Shown here in pieces: positions 1 through 5,285 of a stretch of 7,050 bases of DNA; positions within the stretch are counted from its first letter, which is position 1, and the number at the start of each line of letters is the position of its first letter. This DNA is from Desulfobacterales bacterium (GTDB lineage Bacteria > Desulfobacterota > Desulfobacteria > Desulfobacterales > Desulfobacteraceae), in assembly GCA_022361135.1 (NCBI GenBank), contig JAKSBM010000146.1, forward strand, positions 1-7,050, written 5' to 3'. The notes under the pieces were generated by a model. It made no database searches. It was not told the DNA's origin and saw only the letters and a program-made list of their open reading frames with translations. A program made the position numbers and the translations under genes.

Positions 1-41
1 CCGGCCTGGGAACAGACGGCCTCCAGCCATTGCTCAATCAT
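1..41 (-). CDS. 5' end of the next operon gene (partial, cut by window edge)
   Basis: An ATG at 41-39 opens a frame of 13 full codons (MIEQWLEAVCSQA) that runs off the window. It starts one base after the TAG stop of the SctB gene (TAGGATG). A GGAAGG motif ends 7 nt upstream, inside the end of the SctB gene, so the start looks real and translationally coupled. Too little is visible to name the product. By position it corresponds to the small gene after sseD in SPI-2 (sseE), and the short helical, acidic start would suit a small chaperone or an apparatus protein. That is inference from position only. Confidence 0.6.
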   Translation of the reverse strand, partial: MIEQWLEAVCSQA

Positions 42-42
42 C

Positions 43-906
43 CTATGCCCTTCCAATGGCCGTCATGGTCTGGTAGTCGGCCTGGGCCAGCGACTGGAGC
101 ATTTGGATGCAGGTCTGAATGACCTCAATGGCTTTTTGCCGCAATTGGGAATTGGCATCCTTCATGGTGGAAAGCATTTGGGATTTGCCTTCATTGATGG
201 CGATGTCGGCATCAATAAATCCGGTGATACAACCGCCGATGGAATTACTCATCCCACCACCGGCCTGGCCAAACCCAGTCCATGCACCTGAAATTGCCTG
301 GTTCGTCGAATTTTTCATTGCCATGACGCCGCCGGCAATCTGGGCACCGGACGCAACCAAGCCGCAAATTAAGTTAACGACGGCCTTGGTTTTTAAGTCC
401 GAAGCTTTTTCCTTGGCAAGGTCCATGATCTGATCCCGCAACTCGGTATTCTGGAACAATTGGCTGGCGGACTCTTCCCCGGCCAGTTCAATCATGGCCA
501 GCATGAAAAAAGCAATGGCTTCCTTGATGGACATTTGGGTATCCACCTGTGAGGGATCCAAGGCCCCCTTGGGCGGAAGAATACCGGCAATATCATCCTG
601 GGTCAGATTGTCCACCCCGGCAAAGGATTGCCAGGCCGAACGAATCTCGTTAATCAAGGCGTCCTCACAATCGGCATTCAACGATTTGACCACCTGGGTG
701 AAAACTTCATCCATGGACATGTTGGGATTGGCGGCAACGGCCTTGTCAATGGCATCACCCACCGTTGAGGAATCCACACCGGGCAGGGCTTCCATGATTT
801 TATTATTCAACTGGGCAAGTGCCTTGTCATCATCGGCGGTTGCCGTTTCCGAACCATAATCCCGAAGGGCGTCCAAACAAAGGCTGCCTGAAATCTGGGT
901 TGTCAT
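43..906 (-). CDS. sctB: Minor (hydrophilic) translocator, SctB/YopD/SseD/EspB-like
   Basis: This 287-residue protein is probably the smaller translocator of the injectisome, secreted through the needle to form, with SctE, the pore in the host membrane. What is seen: no Sec signal; a polar helical N-terminal part (1-120); one main hydrophobic segment at about 175-196; a Gly/Ser/Ala-rich amphipathic stretch at about 200-235; and a C-terminal helix rich in Q, M and L (about 236-280) fit for coiled-coil contacts. Single hydrophobic segment, size and C-terminal coil are typical of YopD, SseD and EspB. It follows the SctE gene by 25 nt, with AAGGA 9 nt before the ATG. The gene order TPR chaperone, large translocator, small translocator strongly supports the call. 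Sequence identity to known families is not obvious by eye, so the name rests on architecture and context. Its N-terminal 100 residues resemble those of the SctE protein next door. Confidence 0.75.
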   Translation of the reverse strand: MTTQISGSLCLDALRDYGSETATADDDKALAQLNNKIMEALPGVDSSTVGDAIDKAVAANPNMSMDEVFTQVVKSLNADCEDALINEIRSAWQSFAGVDNLTQDDIAGILPPKGALDPSQVDTQMSIKEAIAFFMLAMIELAGEESASQLFQNTELRDQIMDLAKEKASDLKTKAVVNLICGLVASGAQIAGGVMAMKNSTNQAISGAWTGFGQAGGGMSNSIGGCITGFIDADIAINEGKSQMLSTMKDANSQLRQKAIEVIQTCIQMLQSLAQADYQTMTAIGRA

Positions 907-923
907 CTTTATTTTTCCTTATT

Positions 924-940
924 CGGGAATATTATCCCCG
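924..940 (-). promoter_or_regulatory. Hairpin spanning the sctE stop codon, between the two translocator genes
   Basis: On the coding strand CGGGGA and TTCCCG pair over 6 bp (one G-U) around a 5-nt AT-rich loop. The sctE TAA lies in the stem-loop. No run of T follows, so it does not look like an intrinsic terminator. It could protect or process the mRNA, or tune the SctE to SctB ratio. It is short and could be chance. Confidence 0.3.
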
Positions 941-2119
941 TTGAAGATTAATGCCTGAAATCATTTCCATATCGGAAACAATGGTATCCATGGAATCGGC
1001 CACCTGCCCGCGAATGGCTTCAAAAATCTTGCTCAAAATACTGGCGGTCAATTCCTGCTCCATGTTCCGGGTTTCGGAGAGTTTATCCAGGAGGGCGGCC
1101 AATTCCAGCAAGTCCGCTTGGCTGATGGCCAACTCATAGTTTTTAATGGTGCTCACCCCCTGGGTGACTCCAGAAGCAATACTACAGGCGGCTGCAGTCA
1201 CATTCGTGGCGGTGACGGCTCCGCTGATACCGGCCGTGGCGGAGGCCGTTCCAGCGGTGCATATAATGGCAGTAACGGTCAAGGCCATTTGCACCCCAAA
1301 GGAAAACCACATGGCAAATTCATCTTCGTCAATGTCCATCCCCATGGCATTGAGGAGTTTGGCAATCCCCCGACCGGCTTCGGCAAAGAGATCAATTTTA
1401 TGGCCGCACTCTTCGGAAACAGCAGAGACGGTATTGTTCAAGGCCAGGGCCACCAGACAGGCCGCCCCGATGATGAGCATGGCTCCCACGGGCGCCCCCA
1501 CCCCGGTTGAAATGGCCACAGCAGCCACGGCACAGGCCAAGGCCGCTCCGATGCAACAGGCCACCACACCGGCCCACTTGGCCAACTTCCCCCAAAAGCC
1601 TGCACTTTCGGACTTCTTGGTCTCTTCGATTTTCTTTTCAATGAACTCTTCCATCTTTTCCTTTTGGATGGATTTATTGGCCTTGGCCGTCACCGTGGTT
1701 TCCTCCCCAACGGCCTCTTCCATCTCGCCCTGGAGCATTTGCCAGAGAAGCACCAGGTACTCCCGATCTCCCTGGAGCAGGGAATCCTTGGTATAGGTAT
1801 CCAGGACCTGGGCCATGTCGGAAACGCCCACGGCCATCCCCTGGGTGAGTTCTTCCCATTCGGTTTTAATGGAACTGGCCGCCTCGGCCGAGAGGGAGAC
1901 ATTAAAGGCTTTGGTAATATGATCCAGCATGGCCTGGGGATCCAAATCCTTTGCCGGAACATTGCCCTGTTCCGCCACATAGGTATCCAGGGCCTTGAGG
2001 ATTTCCAGCTCATTTTTCTGGGGAAAGGCCTGCTTCAATGCATCGACCACTTCGCCAAACTCCTGCTGGACCTCATTCTGCATGGGGGACGATGAAATTT
2101 GTCCAACGCGTTCCGTCAT
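932..2119 (-). CDS. sctE: Major (hydrophobic) translocator, SctE/YopB/SseC/CopB-like
   Basis: This 395-residue protein is probably the large pore-forming translocator of the injectisome, kept soluble by an LcrH/SycD-type chaperone before export and inserted in the host membrane after export. What is seen: an N-terminal helical region (about 20-140); a charged coiled-coil stretch rich in K and E (about 145-172); a first hydrophobic region at about 181-228 that could form a helical hairpin broken by the Gly/Pro segment near 206-212; a linker with charged helix (235-268); a second Ala/Thr-rich hydrophobic region at about 269-320; and a C-terminal amphipathic helix. Coiled coil plus two hydrophobic regions in the middle of the chain is the plan of the YopB/IpaB/SipB/SseC family. 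The ATG at 2119 follows GGGAGGAG by 6 nt, and this ribosome site overlaps the TAG stop of the upstream TPR chaperone gene. The Cys pair near 188 is internal, not a lipobox. Confidence 0.85.
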   Translation of the reverse strand: MTERVGQISSSPMQNEVQQEFGEVVDALKQAFPQKNELEILKALDTYVAEQGNVPAKDLDPQAMLDHITKAFNVSLSAEAASSIKTEWEELTQGMAVGVSDMAQVLDTYTKDSLLQGDREYLVLLWQMLQGEMEEAVGEETTVTAKANKSIQKEKMEEFIEKKIEETKKSESAGFWGKLAKWAGVVACCIGAALACAVAAVAISTGVGAPVGAMLIIGAACLVALALNNTVSAVSEECGHKIDLFAEAGRGIAKLLNAMGMDIDEDEFAMWFSFGVQMALTVTAIICTAGTASATAGISGAVTATNVTAAACSIASGVTQGVSTIKNYELAISQADLLELAALLDKLSETRNMEQELTASILSKIFEAIRGQVADSMDTIVSDMEMISGINLQRG

Positions 2120-2132
2120 GTTTTTCTCCTCC

Positions 2133-2612
2133 CTAGTCCGTTAAAAGGACCATCCATTTTTTTGCCTTTTCCACGGCAATGATCTCACCGGGGACCCCAC
2201 CATGGGCAGCGGAACCGGCCATGGTGAAAAAGGCCCGGGCCTCTTCCCGATTTTCCATGCCCAGCAGGCATTTACCGGCCCGGTAAAGCAGGCCGGGGGT
2301 TTGTTCACCACAGGCCATGGCCATGGAATAATGGGTTAGGGCAACATCGTATTTTTCCTGGGCCTCCGAGGCAGCGGCCAGACCAATTTGAAAACGGGTC
2401 TCCCCGGGTTCCATGGTCCGCAGCAATAAAAACAGATTTTCAGCCAATTCATAATTTTCAGCCGCAAAGGCACCATGGGCTTTATGGTAGATGGCTTCAA
2501 GCCCCTCGCTGGGGAGGCCGAGCCCCGATTGTTTTTCCATGGTTTGGGCCAGCTTGGAACGCAGGGTATCCCATTCCTTCACAAAATTTTCCGTATCCAA
2601 TTTCACATCCAT
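2133..2612 (-). CDS. TPR-type translocator chaperone, LcrH/SycD class (second copy)
   Basis: A 159-residue cytoplasmic chaperone made of a helical N-terminus (1-35, likely dimer contact) followed by three tetratricopeptide repeats at about 38-71, 72-105 and 106-139 and a capping helix. Repeat 1 shows the pattern A-x-x-A-E-N-Y-x-x-A-E-x-x-F, and repeat 3 begins LLYRAGKCLLGM with a following EEARAFF, the stretch corresponding to the well-conserved third repeat of SycD/IpgC/SicA. Such proteins bind N-terminal segments of translocators and keep them monomeric. Placed 13 nt before the SctE gene, it is the best candidate for the SctE/SctB chaperone. Its start is fixed by AGGAGG 5 nt before the ATG. 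It is clearly a paralogue of the gene just upstream (2627-3118), aligning through all three repeats without large gaps. Which of the two serves which client cannot be told from sequence. Confidence 0.85.
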   Translation of the reverse strand: MDVKLDTENFVKEWDTLRSKLAQTMEKQSGLGLPSEGLEAIYHKAHGAFAAENYELAENLFLLLRTMEPGETRFQIGLAAASEAQEKYDVALTHYSMAMACGEQTPGLLYRAGKCLLGMENREEARAFFTMAGSAAHGGVPGEIIAVEKAKKWMVLLTD

Positions 2613-2626
2613 GTCTTCCTCCTTTT

Positions 2627-3118
2627 TCAGGCAGACAAGAGGTTGATAAATCCTTCGGCTTTTTCAATGTAAATCTGCTTGGCCGCTTCCCTGTTCTCAT
2701 TTTTACAAGCAGCGGCCAGTTTGAAATGGTCCAGGGCATCTTCCTTCTTCCCCAGATTCATGAGACAGACACCGGCCCGGAAGGGGGCCACGGGATCAAA
2801 AAGGGTGGTGGCCAAAACCATAAAATAGAAAGGAACCGCAGACTCGTAACGCCGCTGCCCCTCCAGGGCACCGGCCAGCCCTAAAGCGGCACGGGTATCC
2901 TTATGGTTCAAGTAGAGCATGGCTCCAAAAATCTGCTCTGCCTTTCCATAATCCTCCAATTGCAGGGCATTCTGACCACTGGTAAAAATGGCCTCCATAT
3001 CCCGGTCGGGCATTCCCGCAACCTGTGCCAGGCTCAAATCCTCGGTGAGAATGGCATCCATGCGGGATGCGGCGTTTTCATATTCAGCCAATAGTTTTTT
3101 CGGATCAATGGCATCCAT
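2627..3118 (-). CDS. TPR-type secretion chaperone, LcrH/SycD class (first copy)
   Basis: A 163-residue protein from the ATG at 3118. Three tetratricopeptide repeats lie at about 40-73, 74-107 and 108-141. The third carries PFRAGVCLMNLGKKEDALDH, matching the third-repeat signature of the SycD/SscA/IpgC family, and a final helix follows. It sits between the probable tip/filament gene and the second TPR gene, the place held by sscA in SPI-2. I chose ATG 3118 over a GTG at 3151 because AAGGA stands 7 nt before it, while the GTG lacks a ribosome site, although it overlaps the upstream stop as GTGA. The longer form would add 11 residues (MIPNSKEKECP). Likely client: a translocator or the tip protein. 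Having two such chaperones side by side upstream of sctE suggests division of labour, one for SctE and one for SctB or the tip protein. Confidence 0.85.
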   Translation of the reverse strand: MDAIDPKKLLAEYENAASRMDAILTEDLSLAQVAGMPDRDMEAIFTSGQNALQLEDYGKAEQIFGAMLYLNHKDTRAALGLAGALEGQRRYESAVPFYFMVLATTLFDPVAPFRAGVCLMNLGKKEDALDHFKLAAACKNENREAAKQIYIEKAEGFINLLSA

Positions 3119-3125
3119 TGGGCAT

Positions 3126-3130
3126 TCCTT
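3126..3130 (-). promoter_or_regulatory. Ribosome binding site deciding the ATG 3118 start
   Basis: AAGGA on the coding strand with a 7-nt spacer to ATG 3118. This favours the 163-residue form of the first TPR chaperone over the GTG start at 3151, which has no comparable site. Confidence 0.6.
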
Positions 3131-3147
3131 TTCCTTTGAATTTGGGA

Positions 3148-3729
3148 TCACCCACCCGAGGTGCGTCCCTGGGTGGACATGAGATCGGTGGCTTTCTTCA
3201 CGGCATTGGCTGCCATCTGCTGGGCTTCACTGGAATCCTTCACCGCCATATCCACCTTGGTGGACAGGGCATTCAACTCCGTGGATTCAATATCCTTCTG
3301 CTTATTCAACACATCGATGTAGGACTGCATTTCATCTTCGTTATGCTTGTTGTCATCATTGACATCAATGCCGTCGAACTTATCCCGACCCGTTTTCCCT
3401 CCCCCCATGATTTTAACCATGTAATTTTTGAATGTGGATCCGGCATGGGGGGCATTATTCTTGGAAGCGGCCTCTCCCTTTTTCTGGTGGGCAATCTTTG
3501 ATACGTCCAGGCATTCTTTGTATTTGTCATGCTGCTTCTCGTATTCGTTCAATCGCGTCTGCATGGTCTTTTCCTCCTGGCCGGCAAAATAGGCCGCCAC
3601 CATGGCAAAATTGGCAATGGGGCTTCCCCCCCCTTGAATGACGCTTTTGAGCTCTGATATATTCCCGCCCTTACCGGCGGAATAGGCACCGGTGATGAAA
3701 TTGGTTCCGTCGATGGATGATATGGCCAT
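3148..3729 (-). CDS. Probable needle tip/filament protein, SseB/EspA-like (SctA position)
   Basis: This 193-residue protein is probably secreted and sits at the needle tip or forms a filament. Seen: a Gly/Ser-rich N-terminus without Sec signal, suited to type III export; a hydrophobic patch near 38-49 (ANFAMVAAYFA) leading into a long charged helix (50-85); a Lys/Gly/Asn-rich middle (86-120); an EF-hand-like acidic loop at 122-133; and a C-terminal helix (about 134-186) with heptad-like spacing. EspA and SseB have the same size and the same plan of two long helices joined by a variable polar middle. The gene lies between a small coiled-coil gene and a TPR chaperone, exactly the sseB slot. A purine-rich GGGGGAAGGA precedes the ATG, whose frame begins 12 nt after the upstream stop. 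I see no diagnostic EspA motif, so the family is inferred from size, layout and context. A different secreted protein remains possible. Confidence 0.5.
   Translation of the reverse strand: MAISSIDGTNFITGAYSAGKGGNISELKSVIQGGGSPIANFAMVAAYFAGQEEKTMQTRLNEYEKQHDKYKECLDVSKIAHQKKGEAASKNNAPHAGSTFKNYMVKIMGGGKTGRDKFDGIDVNDDNKHNEDEMQSYIDVLNKQKDIESTELNALSTKVDMAVKDSSEAQQMAANAVKKATDLMSTQGRTSGG
3331..3366 (-). other. EF-hand-like acidic loop in the tip/filament candidate
   Basis: Codons 122-133 spell DVNDDNKHNEDE. Positions 1, 3, 5 and 12 of a canonical EF-hand calcium loop are D, N, D and E, and position 9 is N, all acceptable ligands. The usual Gly at position 6 (here N) and hydrophobic residue at position 8 (here H) are missing. 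A helix plausibly follows (MQSYIDVL). It may bind calcium or may just be an acidic turn. Confidence 0.4.
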
Positions 3730-3741
3730 GTTCCTTCCCCC

Positions 3742-4101
3742 TTACAAACGGATTCGCGTTCTTTTTTTCTTTTTTACCGGTGATACGGATTCGGCCAGGG
3801 CCTCCCTTTCCGGGAGATCATTTCCCAGGATGGGGGGCAGCTCCTTACCGGCGGCGGAAAACATGGCCTGGAATCGTTCCCGGGTTTCCGGGAGGATGCC
3901 GGTTTTGAGGATCAGACACTCCAACTCGTCCATGGATTTCACCCCAAAGCGTTCCAACATCCTTTCATTCTCTTCCCGGCTTTTCTCCACCAGGGCGCGG
4001 AATCGCTCCAGTCGCTTATCGGCAGCGGCCATGTCCCGATCAATGGCACGGATATCCGCCTCTATTTTCTGCAATTTTTCCATTTTTTCTGCATCTGCCA
4101 T
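3742..4101 (-). CDS. Small coiled-coil protein, candidate SseA/CesAB-like chaperone
   Basis: A 119-residue, highly charged protein. Residues 1-55 form a strong heptad-rich helix (M-x-K-L-x-K-I then I-x-A-I then L-x-R-F pattern), followed by a shorter helical part (56-95) and a very basic end (VKKKKRTRIRL). It has no signal or membrane segment. SseA of SPI-2 and CesAB of the LEE are about 107-108 residues, coiled-coil, with basic ends, and chaperone the filament protein; SseA is encoded just before sseB. This gene stands just before the SseB/EspA-like gene, so the same job is the best guess. An alternative is an SctO/FliJ-like stalk protein, which is also a small coiled coil, although those are usually longer. 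Its ATG shares one base with the stop of the FliO-like gene (TAATG), and the ribosome site is weak, so translation is probably coupled. Confidence 0.45.
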   Translation of the reverse strand: MADAEKMEKLQKIEADIRAIDRDMAAADKRLERFRALVEKSREENERMLERFGVKSMDELECLILKTGILPETRERFQAMFSAAGKELPPILGNDLPEREALAESVSPVKKKKRTRIRL

Positions 4102-4373
4102 TATTCGTTTTCCTTTTCCTGCGCCATCTCGGCGATGAGGCTGAGGTGATGATCGGTGGAGCCGACCATGAATCGTCTGTTTTTATACCGGACCATGCAG
4201 ATCTCCCGCTTGGGACCCAGGCTGATCCGATCCTCCAGGGTCAAATCACGACCCCGGCCGGAGGATACGCCCAGCTTCAGGCCGTATCGCTTCACCAGCC
4301 AGAGCACCATACCCAGGAATCCCAGGATGGAAAAAATGATTACCAGGGATTGTAAATATCCGCCCAAGGCCAT
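4101..4373 (-). CDS. fliO: FliO-family export-gate accessory membrane protein
   Basis: A 90-residue protein with one transmembrane helix at about 7-27 (LQSLVIIFSILGFLGMVLWL), a basic juxtamembrane stretch (KRYGLK), and a compact cytoplasmic domain in which L-E-D-R-I-S-L-G-P-K-R-E-I, then V-R-Y-K-N-R-R-F-M-V-G, then LSLIAEM match the FliO pattern of LGPK, a small strand, a VG turn and a final LAE-like strand. In flagella FliO helps assemble the FliP/FliR export gate in the inner membrane. Injectisomes normally lack it, so its place between effector chaperones and tip/translocator genes is unusual. I start it at ATG 4373, preceded by GGAGGAG directly after the TAG stop of the upstream chaperone. 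A longer in-frame opening to 4502 would only read through the upstream gene and would put 43 non-hydrophobic residues before the membrane helix. Whether it assists the injectisome gate or another export gate is unknown. Confidence 0.8.
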   Translation of the reverse strand: MALGGYLQSLVIIFSILGFLGMVLWLVKRYGLKLGVSSGRGRDLTLEDRISLGPKREICMVRYKNRRFMVGSTDHHLSLIAEMAQEKENE

Positions 4374-4376
4374 GGT

Positions 4377-4383
4377 CTCCTCC
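4377..4383 (-). promoter_or_regulatory. Ribosome binding site of the FliO-like gene
   Basis: GGAGGAG on the coding strand, starting right after the TAG stop of the upstream chaperone gene and 3 nt before ATG 4373. It settles the 90-residue start against the longer frame opening at 4502. Confidence 0.7.
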
Positions 4384-4833
4384 CTATACCCGGATGAAAT
4401 GTGCCCCGGGAATCTCCGAAGCCGCTGGCTGATCTGAATATCCGGACAAAACATCCTGCCAGTATCGGGCCGCCCCCAGGAATTCGCCCCAGGCCGAGCC
4501 AAAGCCCTCCCAATCCGTCACCGGCAAATCCAGGGTGGTGGTGAGGCAAAGATGGCCGGTTTCCCGATCCAGGGAGAGTTGCCCGCCGCCGGTGTATTCC
4601 CACAGGTGATTGCCGCAGAGGATGCGATACAAAAGATGGGAATCCCCCAAATCGGGCTTTCCGACGTAGATGGCAGTCTCCATGGCCTGGGTTCCGGGGG
4701 AAAGATAAAAAATGAACACCATATCCATGGCCGGAATGACGGCCCTGCCGTCCCCATCCAGAACGGCATCAGCCACCCCGCCTTCCCGGGTTAGAAAATT
4801 CAATATTTTTTGGGCCTGTTCTTTTAATTCCAT
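4384..4833 (-). CDS. Class I type III secretion chaperone, CesT/Tir family (second copy)
   Basis: A 149-residue, acidic cytoplasmic protein, the usual size for effector chaperones that bind the N-terminal region of an effector as dimers and deliver it to the secretion ATPase. It shows the CesT order: an N-terminal amphipathic helix (1-17, LNFL), strands around 31-57 (MVFIFYL, TAIYVG), then LLYRILCGNHLW, the gap, TGGGQLSLDRETGHLCL, a further strand ending in DLPV, and a C-terminal helix with AARYWQDVL. The N-x-L-W then GGG then LxLDxxTGxLxL pattern closely parallels CesT. It is a paralogue of the gene immediately before it (4845-5285) across the full length. AAGGAGG, overlapping the TAA stop of that gene, lies 6 nt before the ATG. 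Its probable client is the 538-residue protein encoded two genes upstream, or an effector elsewhere. Confidence 0.87.
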   Translation of the reverse strand: MELKEQAQKILNFLTREGGVADAVLDGDGRAVIPAMDMVFIFYLSPGTQAMETAIYVGKPDLGDSHLLYRILCGNHLWEYTGGGQLSLDRETGHLCLTTTLDLPVTDWEGFGSAWGEFLGAARYWQDVLSGYSDQPAASEIPGAHFIRV

Positions 4834-4844
4834 GGACTGCCTCC

Positions 4845-5285
4845 TTATACCGAAACCATGCCGCCGGTCGGGGACGGATTCCCATGGGCGGCCTGCTCAA
4901 GTTTCTTTTTCCAATACCGGGCGGCACCGATTAAAGGGGCCCAGGCAACTTCCAATTGGGCGGGTTCTTCCAGGGGAAGGCGCAATTGGTGGCAAAGACA
5001 AAGATGCCCGGTTTCCTCATCCAGGGAAAGACTTCCCCCCCCGGTTTTCTCTCCAAAATGGTTGGATTCGAGGATCTCCTGCAACAGGGCGGCGTCATCC
5101 AGGTCCGGCTGCCCCATGTAAATGGTGGACACCAAAGCCCCGGCGGTATCGGCCAGGTAAAACAGAAAACTCATCCCATCGGCATCAAGGCCGGCGGCCT
5201 GGTTTTCATCCCATTTTACCGACGGACAGCCCATCTGCCCGGTGAGGTAGTCCAAAAGTTCCTGGCCGTGTTCAAAATTTCCCAT
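4845..5285 (-). CDS. Class I type III secretion chaperone, CesT/Tir family (first copy)
   Basis: A 146-residue acidic cytoplasmic protein with the same plan as its neighbour at 4384-4833: helix 1 (LLDYLTGQMG), strands containing MSFLFYLAD and VSTIYMGQ, LLQEILESNHF, then GGGSLSLDEETGHLCL, a strand ending LRLPL, and the C-terminal helix with AARYWKKKL. Shared blocks between the two copies include QPDL/KPDL, the GGG-x-LSLD-x-ETGHLCL core and GAARYW, so they arose by tandem duplication, then diverged. Its ATG shares one base with the TAA stop of the large gene upstream (TAATG), with GGAGGGG 6 nt before the ATG, so its production is probably coupled to that gene. This coupling makes the 538-residue protein its likely client. 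The C-terminal 14 residues (Gly/Pro/Ser-rich) are outside the fold and not conserved in the sister copy. Confidence 0.88.
   Translation of the reverse strand: MGNFEHGQELLDYLTGQMGCPSVKWDENQAAGLDADGMSFLFYLADTAGALVSTIYMGQPDLDDAALLQEILESNHFGEKTGGGSLSLDEETGHLCLCHQLRLPLEEPAQLEVAWAPLIGAARYWKKKLEQAAHGNPSPTGGMVSV

Noticed and set aside
1530..1570. Lipoprotein-like Cys pair in SctE (VVACC)
   Set aside because: It lies near residue 188 inside a membrane segment, far from the N-terminus, so it cannot be a signal-peptidase II site.
1146..1796. Plus-strand open frame of 216 codons with Ala-rich hydrophobic stretches
   Set aside because: It mirrors the Ala-rich membrane segments of the SctE gene on the other strand; the minus-strand reading has the ribosome site and family architecture.
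3119..3151. GTG 3151 start for the first TPR chaperone
   Set aside because: The GTGA overlap with the upstream stop is attractive, but no ribosome site is visible there, whereas ATG 3118 has AAGGA 7 nt upstream and the protein starts in line with its family.
4374..4502. N-terminal extension of the FliO-like gene to ATG 4502
   Set aside because: It overlaps the upstream chaperone gene by over 110 nt, lacks a ribosome site, and would put a polar tail before the membrane helix, while ATG 4373 has GGAGGAG.
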